Shown here in pieces: positions 30,218 through 37,539 of a stretch of DNA of 64,000 nt; the first letter of the stretch is position 1, and each line of letters opens with the position of its first letter. The stretch spans positions 1-64,000 of the forward strand of contig NZ_MRDM01000011.1 of assembly GCF_002008165.1 (NCBI RefSeq), written 5' to 3'. The position numbers and the translations under genes were made by a program. Below the pieces are notes generated by a model. That model searched no databases, had not been told where the DNA came from, and saw nothing but the letters and a program-made list of their open reading frames with translations. This DNA comes from Rhizobium laguerreae (GTDB lineage Bacteria > Pseudomonadota > Alphaproteobacteria > Rhizobiales > Rhizobiaceae).

Positions 30218-31519
30218 TTGCCCATGGTTTCCACCGTCCTCGCCTCCACCCTTGCCCGGCGCAACATCCACTACGGCTGGGTCGTCGTTGCCGCGACCTT
30301 CCTCACCATGCTGGTCACCGCCGGCGCCATGGGCGCACCCGGCGTGCTCATAAAGCCGCTGCAGGACGAGTTCGGCTGGGAGACCTCGCAGATTTCCTCG
30401 GCCCTTGCGATCCGCCTGATCCTGTTCGGTTTCATGGGTCCGTTCGCCGCTGCCTTCATGAATTATTTCGGCGTGCGCAAGGTCATCGTCTTCGCACTGG
30501 CGCTGATCGGCGCGGGCTTCGTCGGTTCGCTGTTCATGACGACTCTGTGGCAGTTGCTGCTGCTCTGGGGCATCGTCGTCGGCTTCGGCACCGGCCTGAC
30601 GGCGATGGTGCTCGCCGCGACCGTCTCTTCCCGCTGGTTTACCAAGCACCGCGGCCTCGTCGTCGGCATGCTCTCGGCAAGCTCGGCCACAGGCCAGCTC
30701 GTCTTCCTGCCGCTGATGGCGGAGCTGACGGAACGCTACGGCTGGCGCTCGACGGTGTTTTTCGTCTGCGCCATGATCATGGTCGCAGCCCTTGCCGTGC
30801 TGGCTTTCATGCGCGACCGCCCGGCCGACCTCAACCTGCCCTCCTTCGGCGAAACGCAGGTAACGCCGCCGCCGGCAAGCACCTCGCTTGGCGTCGCGCT
30901 GATGACACCGATCACTGTCCTCAGAGAAATCTCGAAGACCTCGACCTTCTGGATCCTCTTTGCCACCTTTTTCATCTGCGGCCTCAGCACCAACGGCCTG
31001 ATCCAGACCCATTTCGTCACCCTTTGCGGCGATTTCGGCATCGTGCCGGTGGCCGCCGCCAGCGTGCTGGCTGTCATGGGCATCTTCGATTTCTTCGGCA
31101 CCATCGGTTCCGGCTGGCTGTCCGATCGCTTCGATAATCGCTGGCTGCTGTTCTGGTATTACGGCCTGCGCGGCCTGTCGCTGCTCTACCTGCCCTTCAG
31201 CGATTTCAGCTTTTACGGCCTCTCCATCTTTGCCGTCTTCTACGGCCTCGACTGGATCGCGACCGTGCCGCCGACCGTCAAGATCGCCGCCGACCGCTTC
31301 GGCCCTGAAAAGGTCGGCCTCGTTTTCGGCTGGGTCTTTGCCGGCCATCAGCTGGGAGCCGCGACTGCCGCCTATGGCGCCGGCCTCTCGCGCACGGAGC
31401 TTTCGAGCTACCTGCCCGCCTTCTTCGTCGCCGGTGCCTTCTGCCTGCTGGCCTCGATTCTGGCGATCACGCTGAAGAAGTCCGGCCTGAGCAGCCCGGC
31501 CCCCGCCGCCGCCCATTGA
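30218..31519 (+). CDS. MFS transporter
   Basis: A 433-residue major facilitator with about 12 hydrophobic helices and a central cytoplasmic loop near residues 205-225 (MRDRPADLNLPSFGETQ). The loop between helices 2 and 3 and the SDRFDNRW motif after helix 8 are MFS signature regions. It resembles the oxalate/monocarboxylate-like MFS group (HYGWVVVAATFLTML at its first helix). The substrate is unknown. The start may be MPMVSTV at 30218 or ATG 30224. Regulation is probably by the divergent TetR repressor. Confidence 0.9.
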   Translation: MPMVSTVLASTLARRNIHYGWVVVAATFLTMLVTAGAMGAPGVLIKPLQDEFGWETSQISSALAIRLILFGFMGPFAAAFMNYFGVRKVIVFALALIGAGFVGSLFMTTLWQLLLLWGIVVGFGTGLTAMVLAATVSSRWFTKHRGLVVGMLSASSATGQLVFLPLMAELTERYGWRSTVFFVCAMIMVAALAVLAFMRDRPADLNLPSFGETQVTPPPASTSLGVALMTPITVLREISKTSTFWILFATFFICGLSTNGLIQTHFVTLCGDFGIVPVAAASVLAVMGIFDFFGTIGSGWLSDRFDNRWLLFWYYGLRGLSLLYLPFSDFSFYGLSIFAVFYGLDWIATVPPTVKIAADRFGPEKVGLVFGWVFAGHQLGAATAAYGAGLSRTELSSYLPAFFVAGAFCLLASILAITLKKSGLSSPAPAAAH

Positions 31520-31643
31520 TATCAGACGGGATCCGGCCTCCAGCGAGGCCGGATCTCTCTACCGGATCAGTCCGATAACTTCGTTTGCCGGTCTTGCGCG
31601 TCCGGGCGCTCGCATGTTAGACAGCCGCCCGTTCATATCCGTT

Positions 31644-31728
31644 GCCCCATTGGCGGAATTGGTAGACGCGCTCGACTCAAAATCGAGTTTCGAAAGAAGT
31701 GCTGGTTCGACTCCGGCATGGGGCACCA
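31644..31728 (+). tRNA. tRNA-Leu (anticodon CAA)
   Basis: An 85-base class II tRNA. The acceptor stem GCCCCAT pairs with ATGGGGC and CACCA is encoded. The anticodon stem CTCGA/TCGAG encloses the loop CTCAAAA, giving anticodon CAA, which reads TTG leucine codons. A variable arm and T arm (GGTTCGACTCC) follow. The anticodon was derived from the loop rather than from a covariance search. Confidence 0.95.
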
Positions 31729-31921
31729 GCCTACGCTCTGCGAGCTTCGGCTCGGCAAGCCGAAGAGAGCAGCTAAGCGGAGGCTGTCGCGCCGTAGTTC
31801 CGTCAGGAACGAAGGCGGACCGGTTCTATAATGCTCCGGTTAGCTGCACCATCATCTCAAATGGCTAGCCTGCTCAAAGAACCGATGGCCCTACGGAACG
31901 AATTTCGCATCTAAGCGAAGC

Positions 31922-32209
31922 TTACTTATTCTTCAGCAGCCACATCTTGCCGGCCATCGTGATGCCGTAGACGTCTTTTGATGCGTCGTCATCCAGGTGC
32001 CGCCTTTCGAGAAAACCCGGCTCCTTCAACTCGCCCAACGTCTTGGCAGTGACCGACTTTATTTTCTGAGGCCGCTCTTTCCACTGGTCAGTTTTGGCGT
32101 AAGTCACTGTCGCGTTCTCGTGCGTCCATTTATTGGCTGGCTGAGGATAAAGGTCTCCATCCCTGGCGAGTTTAAGTGCGGCGATCTGGGACGGCGTAAG
32201 CTCAATCAT
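31922..32209 (-). CDS. Hypothetical protein with atypical codon use, beside tRNA-Leu
   Basis: A 95-residue protein with no family I recognise. It begins MIELTPSQIAALKLARDGDL and ends GITMAGKMWLLKNK, which looks like a winged-helix fragment (LTPSQIAAL; GFLERRHL; YGITMAGK). A possible ribosome site AGGA lies nine bases before ATG. Codon use is unlike its neighbours: six AAA, two AGG and one ATA in 95 codons. Position just downstream of a tRNA, on the opposite strand, fits acquisition by an integrated element that has since decayed. Confidence 0.65.
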   Translation of the reverse strand: MIELTPSQIAALKLARDGDLYPQPANKWTHENATVTYAKTDQWKERPQKIKSVTAKTLGELKEPGFLERRHLDDDASKDVYGITMAGKMWLLKNK

Positions 32210-32324
32210 TCTAAAAAATCCTGTGCGGGCGGTGTTTGCGCTAGGAATGCGCTTTTACCAAAGGCGTGCTCATAACACCGACAGACGACTTTCACCACTG
32301 CATTGAGATATTCGTGCCACGAAA

Positions 32325-32359
32325 GGCGAAAACCCGGCTCGTCGGAACCGGGCTTCGCC
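32325..32359 (-). terminator. Stem-loop after the small secreted protein gene
   Basis: GGCGAA + CCCGG pairs with CCGGG + TTCGCC, separated by a two-against-one internal mismatch and a 10-base loop. On the minus strand it is followed by TTTCG. It lies about 20 bases past the stop at 32379. Confidence 0.55.
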
Positions 32360-32378
32360 CTTATCGCATATTTTTTCG

Positions 32379-32663
32379 TTAATAGCAGCGCCGGACCGTC
32401 CTGGTGACCTCGCCTTCGTCGGTCTGTCGGGTGACGCTCCTGGTTTCGCAGCCATTATCGCGATAGCGGCGGTGCCCACGTTCGCGCACGGCACCGAAAG
32501 TGACGCCACGTTCGCTGATGGTGATGCCGGGTCTTACCCGCTCGTGGCGATAGCCATCGTCATAGGAACGCTCTCTGACATAAACGCTGTCGGCAAGAAC
32601 AGGCGCTGCAAACGAGCAGGCGGCAAGGGCCGCCACAGTACAGTTCAAGATGATCTTCCGCAT
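32379..32663 (-). CDS. Small secreted basic protein, unknown function
   Basis: A 94-residue exported protein. A signal peptide (MRKIILNCTVAALAACSFAA, cleavage after VLA) leads to a short mature part rich in Arg and Tyr (YVRERSYDDGYRHERVRPG, RERGHRRYRD) with two cysteines (C in DNGCETRS and the final CY) that could form a disulfide. AAAGGAG lies seven to eight bases before the ATG at 32663, which decides the start over the upstream ATG at 32816. No known family. It stands alone, divergent from the antiporter gene. Confidence 0.78.
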   Translation of the reverse strand: MRKIILNCTVAALAACSFAAPVLADSVYVRERSYDDGYRHERVRPGITISERGVTFGAVRERGHRRYRDNGCETRSVTRQTDEGEVTRTVRRCY

Positions 32664-32877
32664 GCCGTTTCTCCTTTCTTGATGAAAAGGCAACGAGACA
32701 AGACGCAGGTGGTTCCAACATCGGTGACGGCCGGATGGTGCCTTGAACGACGTCTGCGCCTCACTAGCCAGGATTGAGAACAAAGGCCTCAAACTGTAGC
32801 CCATCCCCCAAATCAACTGTTTAATTTTGCTCGCGCTTCGTCCAAAGTGGCCGCCGCGATCACAAGTGAGGGCGGAC

Positions 32878-34626
32878 GTGCATCAGGAAGTAGGACTTAT
32901 CGCGACGGTCGCCGTCAGTTTCGTTTTCGCGGCGATCCTGGGCTATGGCGCCGACCGGCTTCGGCTGCCTCCACTCGTCGGCTACCTGATGGCGGGCATC
33001 CTGATGGGGCCGTTCACGCCGGGCTTCGTCGCCGATACCGCCCTTGCCGGCCAGCTCGCCGAAATGGGCGTCATCCTGCTGATGTTCGGCGTCGGCCTGC
33101 ATTTTTCCGCCTCCGACCTGCTCGCCGTGCGCGGCATCGCCGTGCCTGGCGCGATCGGACGGATTATCCTCGCGACCCTCTTGGGCATCGGCCTTTGCAA
33201 ACTCTGGGGCTGGAGCCTCGGCGCCGGCATCGTCCTCGGTCTCAGCCTGTCGGTGGCGAGCACTGTCGTGCTCTTGAAGGCGCTGGAGGAGCGCAATCTC
33301 GTCAACGCGGCAAGCGGACGCGTCGCCGTCGGCTGGCTGATCGTCGAGGATTTGGTGATGGTGCTGGCGCTGGTGCTGCTACCGGCCCTCGCAGAGCTTC
33401 TGGGCGGCAACGCCAGCACTACGACCAACCACGGCCTCGGCGACCTGCCGCTGGCGCTGACGATCGGCCTGACGCTGCTGAAGGTTGCGGCCTTCGCCGC
33501 CATGGCGATCTTCCTCGGCCCTCGCATCGTGCCCTGGCTGCTGACGATGATCGCCCGCACCGGCTCGCGCGAACTCTTTACGCTGACGGTGTTGGCGATC
33601 GCACTCGGCATCGCCTTCGGCTCGGCGGCAATCTTCGGCGTCTCCTTTGCACTCGGCGCTTTTTTCGCCGGCGTCGTCATGAGCGAATCCCAGCTCAGCC
33701 ACAGGGCCGCCGCCGACTCGCTGCCGTTGCAGAATGCCTTCTCCGTGCTGTTCTTCGTCTCCGTCGGCATGCTCTTCGATCCCTCGATCCTGGTGCGCGA
33801 GCCGCTGGCCGTGATCGGCGCGCTGGCGCTCGTCATCCTCGGCAAGGGCATCATCACCTTCCTCATCGTCATGCTGCTCAGATATCCGATCAGCATGGGA
33901 CTGACATTAGCCGGCGGCCTTGCCCAGATCGGGGAGTTTTCCTTCATCCTCGCCGGCCTCGGCGTATCACTCGGGCTTTTGCCGCATGAGGGTCAGGATT
34001 TGATCCTGGCTGCCGCGATCCTGTCGATCACACTCAACCCGATCGTGATCTTCGCAACCGACGGCCTGAAGAAAGTTATCCATTCGAGGTGGCCCTCCCT
34101 CTGGGAGAGCTACGGCAGAAGCAGGCAGAAGGCGCTCGGCAAAGAACTGGAAAAGATCAGGGCGCTCGGCGAAGAGCGCGAGCGCCAGCATCAACTGAAG
34201 ATGCAGCAGCTGATCGAGACTTTCCCGCTGTTCTCCCAAGTCAACGAGGACGCGCAAGAGGAGCTGCTGCTGCTCTTCAAGGCGAAATCGGCGCCGCCCG
34301 GCGAACGCGTCATCCGCCGCGGCGACCGCGGCGACAGCATGTATTTCATCTCTTCGGGTGCGGTGGAAGTGCGGCTCGCCAGCGGCGCGATCCGCCTGGA
34401 GCCGGGAGCTTTCTTCGGAGAAATGGCACTGCTGACCGGCGCACGGCGCACCGCCGACGTCATTGCCGTCGATTTCTGCCAGTTCGAGGTTCTCGAACGG
34501 CGCGACTTCAACATGTTCATGTCGCACCACCCACATCTGCGCGCCGCCGTTAGCGAAATGGCCCAGAAGCGGACGGAAATGAACGTCCTGCGTCAGCAAT
34601 GGGAAAAGTCGATGGACCTGTCCTGA
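32878..34626 (+). CDS. CPA2-type cation:proton antiporter with C-terminal cyclic-nucleotide-binding-like domain
   Basis: A 582-residue protein, or 599 if started at ATG 32827. The first about 390 residues are a KefB/YbaL-type Na+/H+ or K+/H+ exchanger of about 12 helices (GYLMAGILMGPFTPGFVAD at the beginning; SVASTVVLLKALEERN in the middle). The charged linker (about 400-460) is followed by a cNMP-binding fold with EPGAFFGEMALLTGARRTAD, which has the phosphate-binding cassette. The usual RCK/TrkA-N domain is absent, so gating is probably by a nucleotide or is ligand-independent. GTG 32878 follows GAGGGCG and gives the compact VHQEVGLIATVAV start; I prefer it. Confidence 0.9.
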   Translation: MHQEVGLIATVAVSFVFAAILGYGADRLRLPPLVGYLMAGILMGPFTPGFVADTALAGQLAEMGVILLMFGVGLHFSASDLLAVRGIAVPGAIGRIILATLLGIGLCKLWGWSLGAGIVLGLSLSVASTVVLLKALEERNLVNAASGRVAVGWLIVEDLVMVLALVLLPALAELLGGNASTTTNHGLGDLPLALTIGLTLLKVAAFAAMAIFLGPRIVPWLLTMIARTGSRELFTLTVLAIALGIAFGSAAIFGVSFALGAFFAGVVMSESQLSHRAAADSLPLQNAFSVLFFVSVGMLFDPSILVREPLAVIGALALVILGKGIITFLIVMLLRYPISMGLTLAGGLAQIGEFSFILAGLGVSLGLLPHEGQDLILAAAILSITLNPIVIFATDGLKKVIHSRWPSLWESYGRSRQKALGKELEKIRALGEERERQHQLKMQQLIETFPLFSQVNEDAQEELLLLFKAKSAPPGERVIRRGDRGDSMYFISSGAVEVRLASGAIRLEPGAFFGEMALLTGARRTADVIAVDFCQFEVLERRDFNMFMSHHPHLRAAVSEMAQKRTEMNVLRQQWEKSMDLS

Positions 34627-34636
34627 AAAGGAAGCC

Positions 34637-34656
34637 GCAGCTCCCGAAGGAGCTGC
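34637..34656. terminator. Stem-loop between antiporter and secreted protein genes
   Basis: GCAGCTCC/GGAGCTGC, an 8-bp stem with a CGAA loop, lies between two convergent genes. There is only a short T stretch on the plus side. It probably serves both genes. Confidence 0.55.
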
Positions 34657-34677
34657 AGCGTTTCGGCAAATAGTGGA

Positions 34678-35007
34678 CTACTTGTCAGGGCAGGCTTCGC
34701 TGGTCGTCGTGCCGCTGTTGCCGCCTTGCGTCTGAAGCGACTCACCGCTCGGTTGGTCCGGGCAATTCGCCTTGTTCATCGGCATGTTCATCGAACTGGC
34801 GGAGCCATTGTTCGTCGTGCTGTTCGTTGCATTCGGATCCAGTGGTACAGTCGTGCCGCTGCCGCTGTTGCCGGTGCTGTCATATTCCGAGCTGCTCGGC
34901 GTATTGGCGCCGCTGTTGGTCGGAGCCTGCGGCGGGTTGGCCTGTGCGAAAGCCGACGTCGCCATGCCAAGGGCGAGCAGCGAGGCGGCAGCAAGTTTCA
35001 TCCGCAT
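34678..35007 (-). CDS. Small secreted Asn/Ser/Thr-rich protein
   Basis: A 109-residue protein exported by a clear signal peptide (MRMKLAAASLLALGMATSAF, cleavage after AFA). The mature chain is low complexity (NSGSGTTVPLDPNATNSTT) with a Met-Asn patch and two cysteines (ANCPDQPSG; EACPDK). GAGGAGG precedes the ATG at 35007, about seven bases away, and decides the start. I cannot name a family. It might be a periplasmic or surface-exposed stress protein; no function is claimed. Confidence 0.8.
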   Translation of the reverse strand: MRMKLAAASLLALGMATSAFAQANPPQAPTNSGANTPSSSEYDSTGNSGSGTTVPLDPNATNSTTNNGSASSMNMPMNKANCPDQPSGESLQTQGGNSGTTTSEACPDK

Positions 35008-35124
35008 GGGAATATCCTCCTCGGGATTTTTTGATCATGAGAAGGAAACCATGCAGTCAAGCCGTTGTTCCGACAGGCGTCGGGATTAAATACCCGGACG
35101 CGCGGCGCCGTAAGCGTGATTGCC

Positions 35125-35415
35125 TCAGCCCGCCGGCCAATAGCCATCGGCGCGGAAATCGTCCGGGATTGGGTCGAGCCGCGACAACGCCTCGGCTGCG
35201 AAGTCGATCTGTAGCGACAAGTGTTTGAGAGAGGCCAGCATCGGCACGCCGGTCGCGAATTCCCGGATGCGGGACAGATGATAACCGCTGTCGTCGATCC
35301 GTCGCGCGGCCTCCCGGCGCACGTCGTCTCTGCTCGGTCCCCGCCCCTTCTCGGACCGGTCATCCATTTGCACGGCCCGCCCACGGCCACCTTCGATCAC
35401 TTTGAACATTCTCAT
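35125..35415 (-). CDS. Hypothetical protein
   Basis: A 96-residue soluble protein without a recognised family. It begins MRMFKVIEGGRGRA and ends FRADGYWPAG; the middle (SRDDVRREAARRID, then LASLKHLSLQIDFAAEALS) is probably helical. ATG 35415 has AGGG about eight bases upstream; 35409 is an alternative. Codon use is normal for the chromosome. No functional inference is possible from neighbours, which are the YqaA gene (divergent) and a secreted protein. Confidence 0.7.
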   Translation of the reverse strand: MRMFKVIEGGRGRAVQMDDRSEKGRGPSRDDVRREAARRIDDSGYHLSRIREFATGVPMLASLKHLSLQIDFAAEALSRLDPIPDDFRADGYWPAG

Positions 35416-35612
35416 GCCGCCCTGCACGTCGACCCTAAATCAGCTTGCCGCAGAATGGCCGATTCGCAATCCCGTGAAATCTTGGGAGAGGTGCTGACAC
35501 CCGTCATCACGAAATTTTTTTGACGGCGGTGGCACGAAGGACACGGACGAGCATTTACAGCGCCGCGCACGGCCCCTAAAGCTCTTTTGCACTGCAACAG
35601 GAAGGAAACGGA

Positions 35613-36203
35613 ATGCTCCGCAGACTTTACGACTGGACCATGTCTCTGGCCGCACGCAAATCGGCCGAAATCTGGCTCGCCGTCATCGCCTTCGTCGAAA
35701 GCTCCGTCTTTCTCGTTCCCGCCGACGTGCTGTTCCTGCCGATGGCGCTTGCCAGGCCGGAACGCTCCTATCGCTACGCGCTGGTCGCGACCGTCGCTTC
35801 CGTACTCGGCGGCATCGCCGGCTGGGCGCTCGGCTTTTACGCCTATGAGACGGTGGCGCGGCCGGTGCTCGAATTTTACGGCAAGCTCGATGCCTTCGAG
35901 CAGATGAAGGCCTATGTCACCTACGAGTGGATCCTGCTGCTGCTTGTCACATCAGGTCTTGCGCATTTGCCGCCGATCAAGATCGTGACGATCCTGTCCG
36001 GCGTCATTCACGTCAATCTGGGCCTTTTCATTGTTTCGGCGATTATTGCACGCGGCGCGCGTTTCCTCTTCCTCGCATGGCTGCTGCGCCACTACGGCGA
36101 GCCGATCCGTGACTTCATCGAGAAGCGCCTCGGCCAGATCGTTGGCATCGGTGCCGCTACGGTGATCGTGCTATATGTCGGCTACCGCTCTTTCGCTCAC
36201 TAG
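35613..36203 (+). CDS. YqaA family (DedA-like) membrane protein
   Basis: A 196-residue inner-membrane protein of the VTT/DedA-related YqaA type. About five hydrophobic segments are visible, and the characteristic amphipathic re-entrant region includes ESSVFLVPADVLFLPMALA. DedA proteins are linked to lipid scrambling and envelope integrity, but the YqaA branch is little studied. AAGGAAACGG precedes the ATG. It is upstream of dsbB by 76 bases, with a palindromic repeat between. Confidence 0.88.
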   Translation: MLRRLYDWTMSLAARKSAEIWLAVIAFVESSVFLVPADVLFLPMALARPERSYRYALVATVASVLGGIAGWALGFYAYETVARPVLEFYGKLDAFEQMKAYVTYEWILLLLVTSGLAHLPPIKIVTILSGVIHVNLGLFIVSAIIARGARFLFLAWLLRHYGEPIRDFIEKRLGQIVGIGAATVIVLYVGYRSFAH

Positions 36204-36207
36204 GCGA

Positions 36208-36243
36208 GGATGATTTTCGGCCGAACAGGCCTAAAATCAATCC
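36208..36243. repeat. Rhizobial AAAATC-type palindromic repeat (copy 1)
   Basis: GGAT + GATTTTcGGCC pairs with GGCCtAAAATC + ATCC around loop GAACA, with one mismatch and one bulge. It starts five bases after the YqaA stop and probably also ends transcription. Similar to the repeat at 52.07 kb. Confidence 0.65.
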
Positions 36244-36279
36244 GCATCTCATGCTCTACTAAACTCGCGGAGCTCCGCC

Positions 36280-36795
36280 ATGACTATTTCCTCGCCGCTC
36301 GCCCGCCCCGGCTTTGTCTATTCCATGTTGCTCGCCACCGGCATGGCGGCGGCCGTCGGCACGGCGCTCGGCTTCCAGTATATCGGCGGCTATATTCCCT
36401 GTGCGCTCTGCCTGTTGCAGCGGCAGCCCTATTATTACGCTATCCCGATCGCGATCCTGGCCGCAATCTCCGAGCTCGTCGGCCTGCCGAACTGGATCAC
36501 CCGGGCGCTCATTCTCGCCGCCGGCATCCTGATGCTGGTGACGGCAGGCATGGGTGTTTATCACGCCGGTGTCGAATGGCACTTCTGGCCGGGCCCGGCC
36601 ACCTGCTCGACGACGGCAAGCAGCATGACGACCAATGCCGGCGATCTGCTTGGTGAGCTCAACACCATCAAGGGCCCGTCCTGCACCGATGCGGCGCTGC
36701 GCGTGCTCGGCCTGTCTTTTGCGGGCTGGAACGTGATTGCCGGAATCCTGCTCGCAGCCTTCGCCTTTGTCGGCGTTCGCAAGGCCGCCTCGTAA
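36280..36795 (+). CDS. Disulfide bond formation protein B
   Basis: A 171-residue four-helix inner-membrane protein of the DsbB family that reoxidises DsbA and passes electrons to ubiquinone. The first redox pair is CALC in IPCALCLLQRQPYYYA. The second pair is probably C in GPATCSTT and C in GPSCTDAALR in the second periplasmic loop. It has the expected length. ATG 36280 begins MTISSPLARPGF. It is downstream of the YqaA gene and followed by a repeat element. Confidence 0.93.
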   Translation: MTISSPLARPGFVYSMLLATGMAAAVGTALGFQYIGGYIPCALCLLQRQPYYYAIPIAILAAISELVGLPNWITRALILAAGILMLVTAGMGVYHAGVEWHFWPGPATCSTTASSMTTNAGDLLGELNTIKGPSCTDAALRVLGLSFAGWNVIAGILLAAFAFVGVRKAAS

Positions 36796-36800
36796 AATTA

Positions 36801-36861
36801 TGCAGCATTCGAATGGGCTGCAGCGTCCTTTGCGCCTCTGAAAGGACGCGCGGCGCTGCAG
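36801..36861. repeat. Palindromic intergenic repeat (copy 2)
   Basis: CTGCAGCG (36818-36825) pairs with CGCTGCAG (36854-36861) around an inner partly complementary GCGCCTCT/AGGACGCGC. The motif AGCGTCCTTTGCGC matches the repeats near 15.6 and 52.7 kb. It lies between dsbB and the HNH gene. Confidence 0.7.
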
Positions 36862-36870
36862 GCCGTTCGA

Positions 36871-37428
36871 TCAGGGCTGCAGTTCGGTATCCCAATAGAG
36901 ATAGTCGAGCCAGCTTTCATGCAGATAGTTCGGCGGGAACAGACGGCCGTTATTGTGCAGATCCTGCACCGTCGGCTGGTACGGCTTCTGCGCCGGAAAC
37001 ATGGCTGCCTGCTTCGGAAGTTTGCTGCCCTTGCGCAGATTGCAGGGCGAACAGGCTGCCACGACATTCTCCCAGGTCGTCTCGCCGCCATGGGCGCGCG
37101 GGATGACGTGGTCGAAGGTCAGGTCGTCATGGGCGCCGCAATACTGGCATTCGAACCGGTCGCGCAGGAAGACGTTGAACCGGGTGAAAGCGGGATTGCG
37201 GGAGGGCTGGACGTAAGTCTTCAGGCACACGACGCTCGGAAGCCGCATCGAAAAGCTCGGCGAGGAAACCGAATGTTCATATTCTGCAATGATGTTCACA
37301 CGGTCGAGAAATACCGCCTTGATCGCGTCCTGCCAGGACCACAACGACAAGGGGTAATAACTCAGTGGCCGGTAGTCAGCGTTCAGGACGAGCGCCGGCA
37401 GGGCCTGTGGGGAGACTGCAATCGTCAA
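36871..37428 (-). CDS. HNH endonuclease (TTG start)
   Basis: A 185-residue protein with a C-terminal HNH nuclease motif: CQYCG and C-x2-C in AACSPCNLRKGSKLP flank FDHVIPRAHGGETTWENVV, where H-N-H and two zinc-binding pairs are complete. This family is widespread and uncharacterised; a role in DNA or tRNA cleavage is undetermined. No ATG lies at the start of the conserved part. A TTG at 37428 is preceded by AGGAGAG five bases upstream and gives (M)TIAVSPQALPALVL, so I accept it over the ATG at 37521. Confidence 0.86.
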   Translation of the reverse strand: MTIAVSPQALPALVLNADYRPLSYYPLSLWSWQDAIKAVFLDRVNIIAEYEHSVSSPSFSMRLPSVVCLKTYVQPSRNPAFTRFNVFLRDRFECQYCGAHDDLTFDHVIPRAHGGETTWENVVAACSPCNLRKGSKLPKQAAMFPAQKPYQPTVQDLHNNGRLFPPNYLHESWLDYLYWDTELQP

Positions 37429-37539
37429 GGGACTCTCCTGATCGATTCGGCATCTGCACCTGTATATTAGGCCGGTTGTTACAGGATTGTGAAGTCCAAT
37501 AAATTCAGAGGATAAAGGCATTTTGAAGAGTGTTGCCGA

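Noticed and set aside
30206..31516. A 436-codon frame antisense to the MFS transporter
   Set aside because: Composition is dominated by Gly/Glu/Arg/Gln/His, as expected from the reverse complement of membrane-helix codons.
31614..31868. An 84-codon frame over the tRNA-Leu gene
   Set aside because: The tRNA gene explains the sequence; the frame has no ribosome site or recognisable protein.
31730..31921. A possible attachment-site duplicate of the tRNA-Leu 3' end
   Set aside because: I searched by eye for the last 18-20 bases of the tRNA downstream and saw only a weak GCACCA-like match near 31846, not a convincing direct repeat.
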